Shown: positions 8,510-21,339 of the stretch, piece by piece
How the letters are laid out: each line of letters starts with the position of its first letter
Position numbering within the stretch: the first letter of the stretch is position 1
Origin: Gamarada debralockiae
Lineage: Eukaryota > Ascomycota > Leotiomycetes > Helotiales > Hyphodiscaceae
Direction of reading: 5' to 3'
Length of the DNA: 64,000 nt
Assembly (NCBI GenBank): GCA_002803225.1
Contig: NXFV01000809.1
Coordinates: 1 to 64,000 of the forward strand
Notes under the pieces: generated by a model
What the model was told of the DNA's origin: nothing
What the model saw: only the letters and a program-made list of their open reading frames with translations
The model's database searches: none
Translations under genes and position numbers: made by a program

Positions 8510-11466
8510 ATGTCTCAATCAAGTGAGTCTGATGATAGCGATTCCAGAGGACCACCCAGGGATATGGCTCCTCCGCGGAAGCGACGACCATGGGCCCCAC
8601 CGCAGAATGCTGTTCACGACATCTGGTCGCGCTTCAGCGTCAAGATCTTCAGTAATGTGACTGCGGTCTTACCGGCTTCGGAGCGGCCCCAGCCAACTGT
8701 AACGCCGCAAGGCCAACTGGTGACGGCGGAATTCGAAGAGAAGGCTGAGGCTTGCAGGAAAAAAGTTGCAAAAATAGTGGAAGAACACAAACGAGTGAAC
8801 CAGAGATACCGAGACCCTCATTTCGATATTGATAACGATCTCAAGTTCGAGATAGGTCACTGTCTTGGCACTTTGACAAATCCGGTGAGATGGAAGATTC
8901 CAATTCCTGATCCTTCCGACGTCAAGTGTCCTTGTCTACCCAAGGGAGACCTCAAGTGTCCTTGTCGACGAGTCGAGTTTGTGCCCAACGCTTCCCTACC
9001 ACAATCTGTAAAGCGTGTCCGGGTAAGCTTCAACGGGGAAATGAATCCTACAAGGCAGAATAATCGGCTTACAAAAAGCAGAAGATTTTCAAGGATCCAA
9101 CATTTTTGCCAGGAAAAGCATCATCAGGTAAGGTTAAACTCAACTTCTCGAGACTCATCTGACCGTATTTTGTAGCGGATATCAAACAAAGCAGTAACCT
9201 TGGGAACTGCTGGCTGATGGCTTCGTTGAGTGCGCTGGCAAATATGCCAAATATGATTGATCGTATATGCGTAGCAAAGGAGACAAGTAAGCGTTCAACG
9301 ATTGACTGTTAGAGGAAGAGGAACATTACTGAGCAGGGATTTGCATTTATTAGGCATTGGCGTCTATGGTTTCCTCTTCTACAGAGGTGTGCAGAGCCCA
9401 TGATCAATACCAACTGCAAGCTGAACAAGCACAGATGGCGAATGGATCTCATCAGTTATCGATGACAACTTGTACCTCGCGTCTGCTGATTGGGACATAC
9501 CTTCGAACGAAAGATGGGTCTTGATGAAGACTGAACGTGAAGATGCAGAGAATGAACACCGGGAGATTCACCAAACTGGCTCAAAGGCCTTGTGGGGTGC
9601 GCGTTGTCGAGACCAAAACGAAACATGGCTCCCTCTTCTTGAGAAAGCCTACGCCAAAGTTCATGGGGACTATTATTCGTTAGATGGGGGATGGCCTGGG
9701 TATGACTTCCCCTTCGTTTTCTACCTCAGAGGTATCTGTGTCTGCTTTAGAGTCTGTTGTGTCAATTAACACATGTTATTTTAGAGAGGGTCTTGAAGAC
9801 CTCACAGGTGGTGTTACAACTGAGCTCGTGGTCTCTGACATCTTGGACGAAGATGATTTTTGGAATGATGAGTTGAAGAGGGTCAACAAAGAATTCTTGT
9901 TCGGATGCGCAACTGGAGTTGTAGACCATCAAGACCGATCAGGGATTAGGGAAGGCCATGCATACATCATCATGGAAGTCAGGGAACGAAAGGGAGGTGA
10001 AAGACTACTTAAACTCAGGTAAGACGCTTTATATAACTTGATAGCCATGCTCTCAACAGTCTGACAAAGTTAGAAATCCGTGGGGCAAGCGAGGCATGAC
10101 GAACCAGGGAGACTGGTTAGGCGCCTGGAGCGACGGGTCTAAAGAGTGGACTGCAGAAACTCTTCTGGAGCTCGACCACCACCAAGGAATGGACAGCGTC
10201 TTCTGGATTTCCTACAAAGACTTCCTCGAAAAGTTTCAAGTGATAGACCGCACCCGGGTCTTCTTGCCGGAATCAGAATGGAGATTGACTCAAGAGTGGA
10301 CAGGCGTCGATGTCCCCTGGAACGTCACTTACCGCGAAATTTTTCGGTTCACTCTCAAGCAAGACTCACCAGTGGTCATAGTGCTCTCGCAACTCGATCA
10401 ACGCTACTTTCGCGGCCTCGAAGGCCAATACTGGTTTACGTTGAATTTTCGTCTGCACTCGATCGAAAATCTGGACGCCCACGCTTACGTGGCCCGCAGC
10501 CATGGCAAAGCTTTCATGAAACGAAGTGTGGCAGTAGATCTCCCCGAATTGAAGCAAGGCACATATTGTGTCTTTGTCAAGATCCTTGCGAGGCGTTTTA
10601 TCGGAGAGGATCCTGTTGAAAAGGTTGTGGAGGACATGTGTCGAGACAAAACAAACAATGAGAAGTTCTCGCAAGTCGGGATGTCGTATGATATGGCGCA
10701 TGCCAAAGGCGCTGGACATATGGAATCACAGATGAAAATGAGGATGGATGAGGAGTGGAAGAAGAAGAAGGCGAGAGAGGAGCGCCGAGTACGTCGAATG
10801 CGGAGACACGAGGAGAAAAGACGGCGGCAAATGATCCCAAACGCGGCTGCAAAGACAAAGATACTTACTGGTACTTCTACTCCTGGGGACGCCGGGACTT
10901 CTTCTATCTCAAAGCAGGCGGATACGGTGACCACCAAGCCCGGTCCTAGTGCCTCGCCGCCTAATGCTGCTGCTCTCCAGAGATCCGAGAACGTCAGCGA
11001 GCAAGTAGTTGCTCAAGGCGAAGCCAATCCACCAACTGTGGCAGATGTAGCCACAACACAGCCCGCTACCAACGTGCCCTTACAAAGATCATCGACGACA
11101 CATAGTCCCCTCCAAGACGACGATGCGGGCTCAAGCCAACATCCCTCAGCTCCCATCTTAGCTGACTCAGAAGACGAGTCGAGCTCCGACAGCGATTACA
11201 AGTGGGCCAAACTACACGCCCTCTCATACGACCCACCTACTGGCGATGATGATAACGATGTAGATCCATGGAACGCCGTGTGCATGCTAGGTTTGCGCGT
11301 CTACTCCAGAGATCCAGATCTCAGCATCGAAGTTATCCTGCCAGGACAAGGAGAGCGAACGGGTTTGGATATTGATGATAAATGTGCTGCTATGACTACA
11401 CCGGCAGGGAATGACGAGAAGAAAGGCACAGAATTGCCTGTGAGGAGAAGGATGATGACACTATAA
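8510..11466 (+). CDS. calpain-family cysteine protease (C2), seven exons
   Basis: Exons 8510-9022, 9082-9127, 9176-9286, 9354-9386, 9435-9699, 9785-10018 and 10074-11466 join to about 864 residues. All six introns are 48-85 nt, GT-AG. Catalytic elements of papain-fold calpains are present: Cys198 in LGNCWLMASLSAL, His381 in EGHAYIIMEV and Asn402 in RNPWGKRG, plus the family strings GVYGFLFYRDGEWISSVIDD, EKAYAKVHGDYYSLDGG and EDLTGGVTTEL. Calpains make limited, regulatory cleavages, usually Ca2+-activated. A C2-like/beta-sandwich region probably follows (FRFTLKQDSPVVIVLSQLDQ). The last third is a Lys/Arg/Glu-rich helix (KKKKAREERRVRRMRRHEEK) and a Ser/Thr/Pro-rich acidic tail without domains. 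It is not PalB-like in layout (no MIT segment seen at the N-terminus). Start ATG gives MSQSSESDDSDSR. Confidence 0.9.
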
Positions 11467-12049
11467 AGGGGTGGTCCTGCTTCAACAGGGAGTAGGTCTG
11501 GAGGAGTTCCTTCTACTCGAATCCTATGTGACTTTCTAGGCGTCAGCAAAGAGCTTTCTGCTCCTTTGGTAGTCTATTGGGTGTTTTCTGGACTTCAATT
11601 ATGCGCTATAATAGTGATTCCATACTTCTTAGTAATCTAATAATATTGAAAAGCCATCTCTTTGGTGGCATTTGTCCAGATTTTCCGTGCTGCGCATCTA
11701 TCATCACATTTATATGGCCATTTCGACCCTAATAGGTGAGAAGAGGACATGATCAACTAACATCTTTCATATTTTGTACTCCGATATATCCTTGACACCG
11801 ACTGACTAGATAGGAACAGTTAAGGGATTCACCGCCCTAAAGTATGTCAGCACTTGTGCTCTTCAAGGGTGAGAAGTATTCACGTTGATCCACCATCCAC
11901 TACGATGGAGCTCCATGGACATAACTACTGAACCCACTGGCCAAGAATCCAGCTACACGCCCAACTTCAATAGATAGCCCGGAACGCTCTAATCCGTTGC
12001 TCTTCTCGACAGTCTAACGACAGGTCAGATATGCCATCTTGTGAGAAAA
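11467..12049. other. intergenic, no supported gene
   Basis: Sequence between the calpain-like gene's stop and the 3' end of the dehydrogenase pseudogene. I see only short, motif-free open frames. Confidence 0.55.
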
Positions 12050-13078
12050 TTCAGAAACATACCTCTTTAGATTGTAAACTTGCAGGAGGGAACTGCGAAG
12101 CCATACCCCGCATATCGAACTACACCACATCAGCATCCGTCTCCCAAACGGCTGAAGAACCACATACCCCTTTCAAATCAACACCAACATAAATCTGCCC
12201 CGCTGCAATACAATTGATCCTAACCCCGGTCCCCTTCAGCACCCCAACCCCACTCCTGACCCCCCCCAAGCGCCGCATGAGAACTCATAGTATAACATGA
12301 ACCCCAACCACCCCCTTACGTACTTGCCACACTGCTAACCACAATAATACTCCCATATTTATGATCTTTAGGCGCAGCATTCGGATACGCCTGTTTCGGC
12401 GTGGTTTTCGCCATCGCACGCGGCGCGTACTTCAGCGCGAAGAAAGGAGCCATGATGTTTGCTTCGAAGCATTTTTGGAGATCGGCGGGAGTGGTAGCTT
12501 CGAGTGAGGGGGACCCAGGAGACCGGATGAGCAGACCTAGACGTCCAGACGGCCCCAGGAATTGAGAACATCGTCGATTAGGCCGAGGGTTTCTTCTTCC
12601 TTGGCTACGTTGAAGGGGTACCCGATTATTCTCGTGTTGGGGTATTCTTTTGCGACTGATTCGATCAGAGGGCCATATCCGGAGCTGGTTCCTCGATCGC
12701 AGGCTACGCCGTGTCAGAATATGCGCCGTTTCGGTCTAGAAGTCTGGGGAGGAAGCAGGAGGAGTTTCGAGAGCATACCGTAGATACAAGCTGCACCGTG
12801 AGCTATCAGTTGAGGTTAGCAAAGCTCTTCCACAATCCTAAGAGATTAATTGGCATCCTCCCGGAATGTGCGAGGAGCCAATTGGCATCCGGAGAGACCC
12901 ACCAGCTAATTCCTTAATGATAGCCTGTCCAACGGTTTGCTGAGCACCAGTAACAACGCACACGAAGCCATACTATCTATCTGTCAATCCCCAGCTCAAC
13001 TCCAAAAGCTCGCATACTCACCAGCTTCCCATCCGCACGATAAGGACTGAAACGCTCCGTATCCATTAATGTGTCCAT
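12050..13078 (-). pseudogene. short-chain dehydrogenase/reductase, multiply broken
   Basis: From ATG 13078 the minus strand shows a spliced SDR: the Rossmann nucleotide motif VVTGAQQTVGQAIIKELA, then HGAACIY, ACDRGTSSGYGPL, GYPFNVAKEEETL, VLNSWGRLDV, and CFEANIMAPFFALKYAPRAM, with plausible GT-AG introns between the first pieces. Lesions: in-frame TAG at 12537-12539 (after GRLDV), a frameshift at a five-base G/C run (12508-12512), TAA at 12316-12318, a second frameshift at an eight-base C run (12260-12267), and TAG at 12120-12122. The Y-x-x-x-K catalytic motif reads YTMSS, so the active-site Lys is Ser (codon 12280-12282). Frame breaks at homopolymers could be sequence error, but the nonsense codons and lost Lys argue for real decay. 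Confidence 0.8.
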
Positions 13079-13628
13079 CATTTCAAACAACAAAAATTTC
13101 TTTCACACAGAAGTAGTGAAGGAAAACAGCTGAGAAGGTCAAGAATCTGCAATTGAAAGATACAATACCGTCAAAACCTACCACAGGAAACGCCTCCAAT
13201 AACAACACGCCATGCCCATTGCTGGAACCGGAGATCTGTAAACCAGTCTGGCTAGAGACGACACGACTTGTACTGTTGTGTTGAAATCATGAATGTCTCA
13301 TTGGTTGTGGGCATTGTGTTTGTGATACGAAGTGCTTTTTGGCGCTGGGACGATCTCCGAGGGGGACTTTGATAAAGGACTACTTGTCATCGATAAGGAT
13401 TGGCACGTGCCAATTTCCACCTGATCCTCCCCAAATCATCTCTCCCCTTTCCCTTTCTCTCATAGTTGGAAAGGTGTATACAAAAGAGCTCATTTTGACC
13501 GAGTGATTGATATACACGCTGCAATGGAACCCAACCCGCTATCTAATACCACAAAAGAAGAAAGCCAAGCCCCCATCCAGTATCCATCACCTCATTTAAC
13601 CATTCTCCCCGTTCCAATCTCGTGGTAT
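13079..13628. other. intergenic, no supported gene
   Basis: About 550 bp between the start of the SDR pseudogene and the 3' end of VPS10. A plus-strand open frame at 13503-13769 overlaps the VPS10 end and has no recognisable motif. Confidence 0.5.
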
Positions 13629-16600
13629 TCATACATCCTCATCGCTATCCTCCCCCAAAAGCTCACCCTCATCCGTGTCCACAACCGCATAATCTCCTCT
13701 TCCTCTTGCGAAACTATCTCTGGTTGTAAACCTTTTGCTGCTACCTCTACCGAGCATACCGCTGAATGAGCGCCAGAGACTGGCGGCGAGGAGTGGGATG
13801 GCTTGGATGACGGCTACGAGGCCGGCTATCACTAGGACTGGGTATTTTATGTAGGGTGCTTCGCCGTCAAATGATGCTGCTACATTATTAGTATGAATTG
13901 TAGAGCGGAGGAGGGGAGAAGACTTACATTGTTCACCCAATCTAATCTGACCGAACTTCGCGGTCCAATTACGCCAAACCCAATATCCAACACCAGTAGC
14001 TACGGCAATAGGGATGGTTACAGCAAAGAAGATAGCGACACCAGACGCGCCGTACTTCTTGTTGAACTGGTCGTCCTTGCCTGGGCATTTTTTTGGGAAG
14101 CCCTTGTCCATTTCATTGCCCCCCTCGCAGGTTGTGATGGGGATACGTCTGTATCCGGTGGGTTCATACCATTCGACAGTATCGTCAGTGTCGCAAACCT
14201 GGGAATGTTCCGGAGGTGAGTAGCCTGGGACGAGTTTACATAAACCATTGGTCTGGCGTTCGTAGTTGAAATCGCTGTTCGTTTGTTAACAACTAATCAT
14301 AAAACAACAAGAGCCTAGTACTTACCATTCGAAATCCTGTCTGGTGCAAGTGCAGTTCTTCGCAATGTCGTGGAGATGAGGAATCATTCTCCCATTGTAG
14401 CACTTAGACTCCGTCCGCTTGCGGTGATATTGCGAGACATGGCCGAAGAGACAGTCATTTTTCTGGTTAGGATGCTTTGGTGTCCAGAGATAATAGTCTC
14501 CGCCTTCGACATTGTTCTCGTCGAGCTTGCATTGAGTATCCGTAAGTCCAGTGAAGTCGATGTTGACAGTAAAAATATCATCCCCGTTGTAACCCCACAG
14601 GAGGAAGTTCCGAGAAGTGTCGCTAGGAACAGTAGTGATATCGTCGATTTCGACCTCCTGATCCGAGAACTGGTAGTCTTTCCAAGTATCGCCCTCATCC
14701 AAAGAGTAGTGAATGAATTTGGTTGGTGTTCGCTCCTTAACGATCACGACGATGGATCCTTGGTCTCCAAATTCCCACATGTATGAACCCTTCTTGACTG
14801 ACTTCCACGTGATTCCAGCATCAGCAGTCATGAATGTATCAGCTTCGTTCAGGCCGGAGAGATATTCGCCAACATTGCCAGTACCCATCATCAAGCCGAT
14901 GGCTGATTGAGAGTAGAAGACATGGGACTTATCAGCTCGCTCGGTATAACCGTGGATGTGCAGTGAACATTTGTCGAGGGAGCCGCTGCAACCAAACTTC
15001 TTTCCATCGGCATCCTTCGCAGGTGGTGGAAGGTAGTCCCATTCACCACCATCGTTATGGGTGATCATGGTCTTCAGCTTCTTCCCATCTTTCTTGTAGT
15101 CCTTGGAATTGTAGTTTGCAACCACATTGACCATGGCAACACCTTCAATGCCGAACATCTTCTCAAAATCGACATATCCGGTCGAGTCTCGGTCAACTGC
15201 GTTTAAGCTGAGGACATATGAGGTACCGTTCGAGTTACTCTTGATGATAGAACCATACTCAAGGCCTTCCTCATTATTGACCGTTACGTGCACGAAGACT
15301 GAGTGGGTCGAACTATCAAGAACCGTGTAGGCCTGTTGATGGTCCACCACGAATCCGTGAGGGAATTCAGCATCAGCGAATGTTGATCCATCAACGCTAG
15401 CATCCATCTTCAAAGTCGAATCAGCTTCGTCTTTCCTGGCAACAACAATGAATTCAGACATAGTAGCGAAGCCCACAACATTCTTGAAGTGCACATTTGG
15501 TGCCTCGCTGAAGAAGTCATCGCTGGAGACCAGCTGCATGGGATTGTCTATTTTGTCGTTGCTTTCCTTCTCGCGCACTGCGCAATAAATGAGCTTTTCG
15601 CTACGCTCTCGTCGATCTGCTTTCCTGATGAATTCGCACTTGCCGACATAGCGCTGCAGAGTCTGCCACGGTCCGTCACCACGATCTTGAGTGAGTGAAG
15701 CTATAGAATGACAATCACTATCGCTTTCGCTTTCGCAGTTTTTGGCGCCCGTCCAGATAAACCAGTCTTTGTTCTTTGGATGGAAGCTCATGTATGGAAG
15801 ACCTTGTGTGTTGGGCGGAAGAGGTACTTTAAAGCTACGGATGTTCTTTCCACGGTCCGTAGAATACCACACTTCCTTCCCTGGAGTTATGAAGAAAACC
15901 ATGTCGTTGAAATATTGGTGTGGATAGATTGCAATGATCTGCTCATTGTTCAAAATCTGCTCCCACTTCTTGCCGTGATTGTGAGAGAGGAACACTCCAT
16001 TTTCGGTACGCACCAAGACCGTCTCATCCTCGCCGATACTGAGTCCTGTTCTCTCGAGATAGACCTTGTCTTTGAAGTTCTTGCCATCGAACGGAAATTG
16101 GGTGTGCGAAATATCGCCAGATGATGGCGCATCGACCACGTCCTCACACTTCTTCTCGACAGGATCGTCCTTTTGATCGCCTGGCTCTCGTTTACAATCA
16201 TTTCCAGGAATCAGACGCCAGCCAGAAGACGCCTTGAACGTGTCGTCAGGACCAGAAGCTTTGCAGGCACCTTCTGGGAGGACCAGATCACCAGCTTGAA
16301 TGCACTCTTTGCGATCCGCGCTTCGGACAAAGTTGTAATCGCACTCGAAATCCGCTTCCGTACAAGGGCAGGGTGTCGATTTCGGCACCGGATCTTCAAA
16401 TTCCTTCATTATGAAGCACTTAGCATCGGCCTTGCGGCGCGTGTAGAATTGCTTGTGGCCCATCAAACAGGTTGGGTTGTTGTCTTCATCAACTCTAGCA
16501 TACCAGTCTTCCATATCGTCTGGTTTGCACTTATCTTCGTGCATATCGTTGAAATCTATGACGATGATATAACCTTCACCGTTCTCTGCCTTATCTTCGA

Positions 16601-18213
16601 TAGCTTCAAGCAAGAACTTCAAGCTGGTCGAATCCGCAGTAGTCGTCAACATTATGGGCTTAACCCTTTGGTCAAGTTCGACGGTGTGCCATTTTTTCCC
16701 ATGATTTAACGAATAGCGGACTTTGTCTGTAACCTCGTCCTTGATGGCCACCAAGATGGAGCCTTGATCACCAAACTCGTATTTGTGAGGTCCATCCAAG
16801 CCTTTGACCCAAGTCACTCCAGCGTCATCGGAGACGTAAAGATTGCCTTCTTCGAAGGGCTTGAGATAGTCTCCAGTATTTCCAATGCCCATGGCAATGC
16901 CCGGTGCTGGACTGGAAAATACTCGTCCGGAATTGTCAAGCTCGGTAACTGAGTGCAGATGGAGGTCTTCGTTGTTCTTGCTCGTTTTCAGGCCGGTCCA
17001 TGTTCGTCCGTCGTCAAAACTGATCTGGGATTTGACGTGCCTCCTGGCACCTGAACTCTCAACGTCCTTCCAATTATCAACGACATTGATAAGCAATATT
17101 CCTTGGACTCCTGCAACCTTCTCGAAATCAACGCGGCCGTCCAGATAGCGATTCGTGTGTTCGGCGTTCCGCGTAAAATATGTTCCGTTCGAGTTACTGC
17201 TGAGGAAGACGCCCATGGGGTTGTTGCGCCGAGTGTTCATGACATCGATCTGGATGCTGTAATTTGTTCCTTCGAGGATCGTGTACGCTTTTTCGGTAAT
17301 CTTGTGATCGTGGGGGAAGACGGCTCTGTGCCACTTGATCGTATCGTCCGAAACGTATAAAGCCATCTCATCAGTGCCTTCTGCGCTTGCCGCAACGACC
17401 AAGTACTTCTTGGTCACAGTCATGTCCACAATGCCCTGGACTGTCCGGCCCGGCTCGAGTTCCGGTTCAAATTCCTGGATATCATCGCCGTTCGATGTAA
17501 AGAAGTTGTCCGAAACGACTAATCGAAAATCCTTTTCCCAGGGAGAAAATCGACCATTTACCACGCAGATGATCCTGTTATCGTCTAAGTCCTCCTGCCC
17601 AGTTGTAAATAGTTCGGAGGATTTGGCCCAGTGGCAACCATGAGTATTAGATCGGAGGAACTTGGTATCAGTCGCAAAACCGTTCGTCGTGTACATCGTC
17701 TACAAAATCCATTAGCAAAGCAATCTCTCAATCCAAATGAACTATTCTTGCCAATTCCTCGCAGAAAATCCCTGTACACTCCATGCCATTGAAAATAATC
17801 TTATCCGGGTCCCCAGCATGGAAGGTCAAGGCCTTTTTAAACGCACTGGCCTGCGAATCCGTATAAAACTCCTCCCAAGTCTTTCCCCTATCCTTCGTCA
17901 TCCAATGGCTCCTCTCATACGTAATGATGTACGCCTTCTTATTATCATATGGATGCATCGTCATCTCAAACATCTTCCCATATGGCACATCCGATACCTT
18001 GTCCCAGTTCACACCCGCATTTTCAGATCTGTAAACGATGTGGTCGTTAACGTCCTCGAACAGCAGCACATCGGAATCGTCGAAATATTGTACATTGGAC
18101 GGCCAGAACGTGAAGTTGGTCGTGTGAACAGACGGTTTATCCTTCTTTGCTACAGCGCTGGTGCAGAGGAGCGCTGGTAACAGGAGGCTCTGCCAACCCG
18201 TGTGTAGCCTCAT
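13629..18213 (-). CDS. VPS10: vacuolar protein sorting receptor VPS10 (sortilin family)
   Basis: Exons 17743-18213, 14326-17699, 13928-14274 and 13629-13879 give about 1480 residues, the usual length for fungal VPS10. It is a type I Golgi receptor that binds vacuolar hydrolases such as carboxypeptidase Y, carries them to the prevacuolar compartment and is recycled by retromer. Seen: a signal peptide (MRLHTGWQSLLLPALLCTSAVA); two VPS10 lumenal repeats, each with sortilin beta-propeller Asp-box motifs (SFDDGRTW, SHNHGKKWE, THNDGGEWDY, SLDEGDTW) and a Cys-rich 10CC module; a transmembrane segment near 1360-1384; and a second hydrophobic stretch near 1411-1434, followed by an acidic tail (GELLGEDSDEDV). 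Intron 1 has a weak donor (GTTCAT) but a good branch point (GCTAAT). Intron 3 (13880-13927, 48 nt) is in frame without stops. Long plus-strand open frames here are antisense shadows. Confidence 0.95.
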
Positions 18214-19216
18214 TGTCGGGAGTTGGATATTGTGTAGCGCATCAAGATTTAGTGCTGCTCATCAAAGAGCGTCGTTAAATGAACGATTGAGTATCGAGTA
18301 TTGGAGGGGTTGGGTTTCGATTCAATTTTGATGGATAGTGAATTTGTGCAACTTTCTTGAAGCTGCTTGCGTGGTCTTTTCGATGTTTGCAGAAGTGGCA
18401 GTGTCAGCTCTTGTCGGTTTCATGAACGCCACACGGCTACCTGAAAATGACGTGCACAGGGGCTCCTATCAACAAGCATGTATTTTTCTATTTCTGAATA
18501 TCAACCAATGAGGCTCCACGATGGATCTTATTTGAAAGATAAAGAAAGAAGCATACGTATCCATCAATATTCATTCACCAGATTCAGGTAATCCGTAGAT
18601 CGTTCAAAGAAGTTCGTTGATTGGTTGAAACATGAGTCACGTGTTAGCATACAGAGGTTCCTCTTTTTCAAAACGTTCTCAAAGCGCCTAGGAACTTTAA
18701 ATCGACAGAGGCCGTAGGTTTGCATATGCTAAGAACTGGTATGAGATGTTGGTTGCTCAGTCTAGTTGGATGATTTGGGGTCTAATAGTCTACTTCATCT
18801 GAATAAGCAAAGCCTACCGGAATTGCTCAATCACTTTGAACCAGTTCAGTTGAGGATCCAGGGATAGTCGAGAAAGTACAGTCCCAAGTTTGGTGATAGT
18901 CTGGATCTTTTCTATCAGGTTTCCTAACAGGCTCCTCATGCCCCGCGAAATCCCTACTCACTCACGTTCAGTGATTCCAATTTTCTGTAGGTATTATGAA
19001 TATTCATATTGAAGTGTTTTCAAGTTGAGCTCTGGTGTATCAATCGCTGTGCGAAACGTTGCAAACAAGAAAGTCGTAAAGCCGGACCACGCTAAAGTAC
19101 AAGACAATCAACCCAAACATGCCTAATCATGAGAGGTATCATGAATCCAAGCCTTTCCATCATCATTCCTCACTCCCCTAAGTTGTGTCGAGCCGGGAGT
19201 ATTTTCTCCATTATGC
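18214..19216. other. intergenic, VPS10 upstream region
   Basis: About 1 kb upstream of VPS10 and downstream of the 19.2-21.3 kb gene. It includes a CACGTG at 18637-18642. No coding frame with recognisable motifs is present; presumed 5' region of VPS10. Confidence 0.5.
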
Positions 19217-21339
19217 TCACTTCCTTTGAGACTTGACTCTGTTCCAAAATCTCTTGACGACACCATTCTCCTTTTCCACGGGACCCCAACCATCAACACC
19301 TCCCAAAGGTCCTCGCACTTCATATTTCTCCTCCAGGTCGTCTAATGCCAACGGTTCTTCCCGCAATGGGCTCTTGCTTGCCGTGGTCTGCCATCCGTAT
19401 ATCGCGTTCTCATCAGCCCGTAGATCGGGTCTGGTGAGCGTCATCCGTAGTGTCATCTCCCTGCTTCCTGCCATTGCTTGTGCGTATGACTCGGGCTGCT
19501 TCACCAACGTAGCCTTCGGGACAAGATGTGAGAAATCCGCAGACGTCTTGCTGCCCTTCACATACGTCGGTGATACTCCACGAGGCCGTAATCCAAGGTC
19601 AATACCCATAGGTGTCAATGGGGATTCTGGATCGACCATCGAGGCGTCGTCTTCGAAAAGGGATGCCGCATCATCGTTCAAGAATGACGATTGTGCTCTG
19701 TCTGTAGCATATGATTTTCGGCCAGCTATATCCTTCGATAATCGTTTGGGAGCGTTGTTCTCCTTATCCGTTCCATCTGCCACTCCGTCCAATGATGGAA
19801 ACCCGAATTCTATAGCCTCGTCGAACTTTTGTGGTGATGCCAGGTATACGCGAAGCTTTAGTCGTGCTTCTGGGTCTTGATAATGTGTGGCATTGGGGTC
19901 TATCGACGATATCGAACCATGTGGGGCATGTTTCGGTGCGATGAGAGACAGCGTTCGAGACTTTTGTCGAGAGTGGGAGTTGGATTCGGATTTAGGAGAC
20001 CGTGGTTGTATCGAGGATAAGGAATTTCGGCCAAAAGGCATCTTTGTAATTGACATTGTTCGACGAAACGATGGCCGTCGATTGCTGTTGGGCGTAGGAA
20101 TCACAAAGCCGTCCAGATTGGCGTGGTAATCATCCAGGACCAACTTCAAGTCTAGATCCTCTTCCTCATCCATCCACCGAAAACTCTCGTACATTGCCTC
20201 TTCCATCGGCGAGGTCGATTCGTCGTCGCTTCGATAACTGTCTGTGCTTGTCATAGTAGACGTTGGAGAGACCGGGTCGAACAAAGGCGTTAAATTTCGA
20301 CTTGCACGACGACTGGCTTTGTATATTGCTTCATCGGCGGCGTCCAGTATCACACTCTCGCGTAACCGTCGGGCAAGTACCACTTGTTCCTCCCTCGTGA
20401 ATTCCCTCTTCCTGATCTTCTCAGGTAGAGTCAAAAACCAAGATGCCTCGTTACTCGAAATGGATTGTTGTCTCGCTAGTTTCCGTAGGCGTCGTGATGT
20501 CGAGGTCGAGCTCTTCCGTCGAGGTTCGATGACGGGAACGTTCAGGCCTCGTCGGTCTGCCAGTGAGCTCTTGCGGTGGCTTTGTATGGGCAGCCGCACT
20601 TCATTGAGGGCGTTCGACCTGGAACTTTGTGCAAACCTCAATCGCTCGAGCGTGGAAAAATACTGTGAAAAGGAGGTTTAGCAAGTGTTAGGGAGATCAA
20701 CTGATTTGGAGAGAAAATAGAGAACGATCGTCGCATGCTCTGCGGAACTTGTCCCCAAAGTGTGGACCTGCATACGAAGGAGCTGCTCCGTGTTCATAGC
20801 GTGCGGCAGGTGCGGGAGCGATCATTGCTGGCGCGAACTTCACCGCTGTTTACGGAATGGGAGCTTGGACGGCGCGTCGAGTACAATGGACCAACGGGCG
20901 TCAAAATCAATTGACAGTTCGCCACGGGTTGGGTGTGGAGTAATTCCTTACTACGTTTCCTTCAGGAAAAGATGGCGGGTCTAAAAAGGCTGATAGACTT
21001 TTGAGAAGTTAAAAAAAGAAGAGGCCGTACCTTTCGGCGGACAGCTATTGGCAACGCCTCGAATTCCTCATCAGTCGTGCCGAATCCAGTTATATCCTTC
21101 ATGTTCTTTCTGAACCGTCCTGCAGAGGGTAGACTTCGTGATGAGTGTGGCCGATCGAATGTGAATGTACGATTGTGATCGAAAGATTGGGCGTAGAGGG
21201 TTCGAGGTGATAGAGGAGTGGTAGAGCTTGAGTTTAGGTCTGAGGTCGAGCTGGAGAGGGTGGTCGAGGAATAGAAGGGCACTAGCATTGACGGTACTTG
21301 GAGTCTGCTGATGCTACTGGCATTATTGGAGGGCGCCAT
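19217..21339 (-). CDS. uncharacterised Ser/Arg-rich fungal protein
   Basis: Two exons, 21031-21339 and 19217-20662, flank a rather long 368-nt intron (GTACGG donor, GCTAAAC branch point, CACAG acceptor) and give about 584 residues. I do not recognise a domain. The N-terminus is Ser/Thr-rich (MAPSNNASSISRL). The middle contains a basic, Arg/Ser-rich stretch (RRKSSTSTSRRLRKLARQQS), a helix-like segment (WFLTLPEKIRKREFTREEQ, then LARRLRESVILDAADEAIY) and phospho-site-like Ser clusters. The C-terminal block GPLGGVDGWGPVEKENGV followed by VKRFWNRVKSQRK looks conserved and basic. Largely disordered; a regulatory or membrane-peripheral role would be speculation. The start is the first ATG of the open frame. 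Confidence 0.75.

Noticed and set aside
14370..17643. Several plus-strand open frames of 60-180 codons opposite VPS10
   Set aside because: They lie antisense to an intact 3.4-kb exon and show no family motifs.
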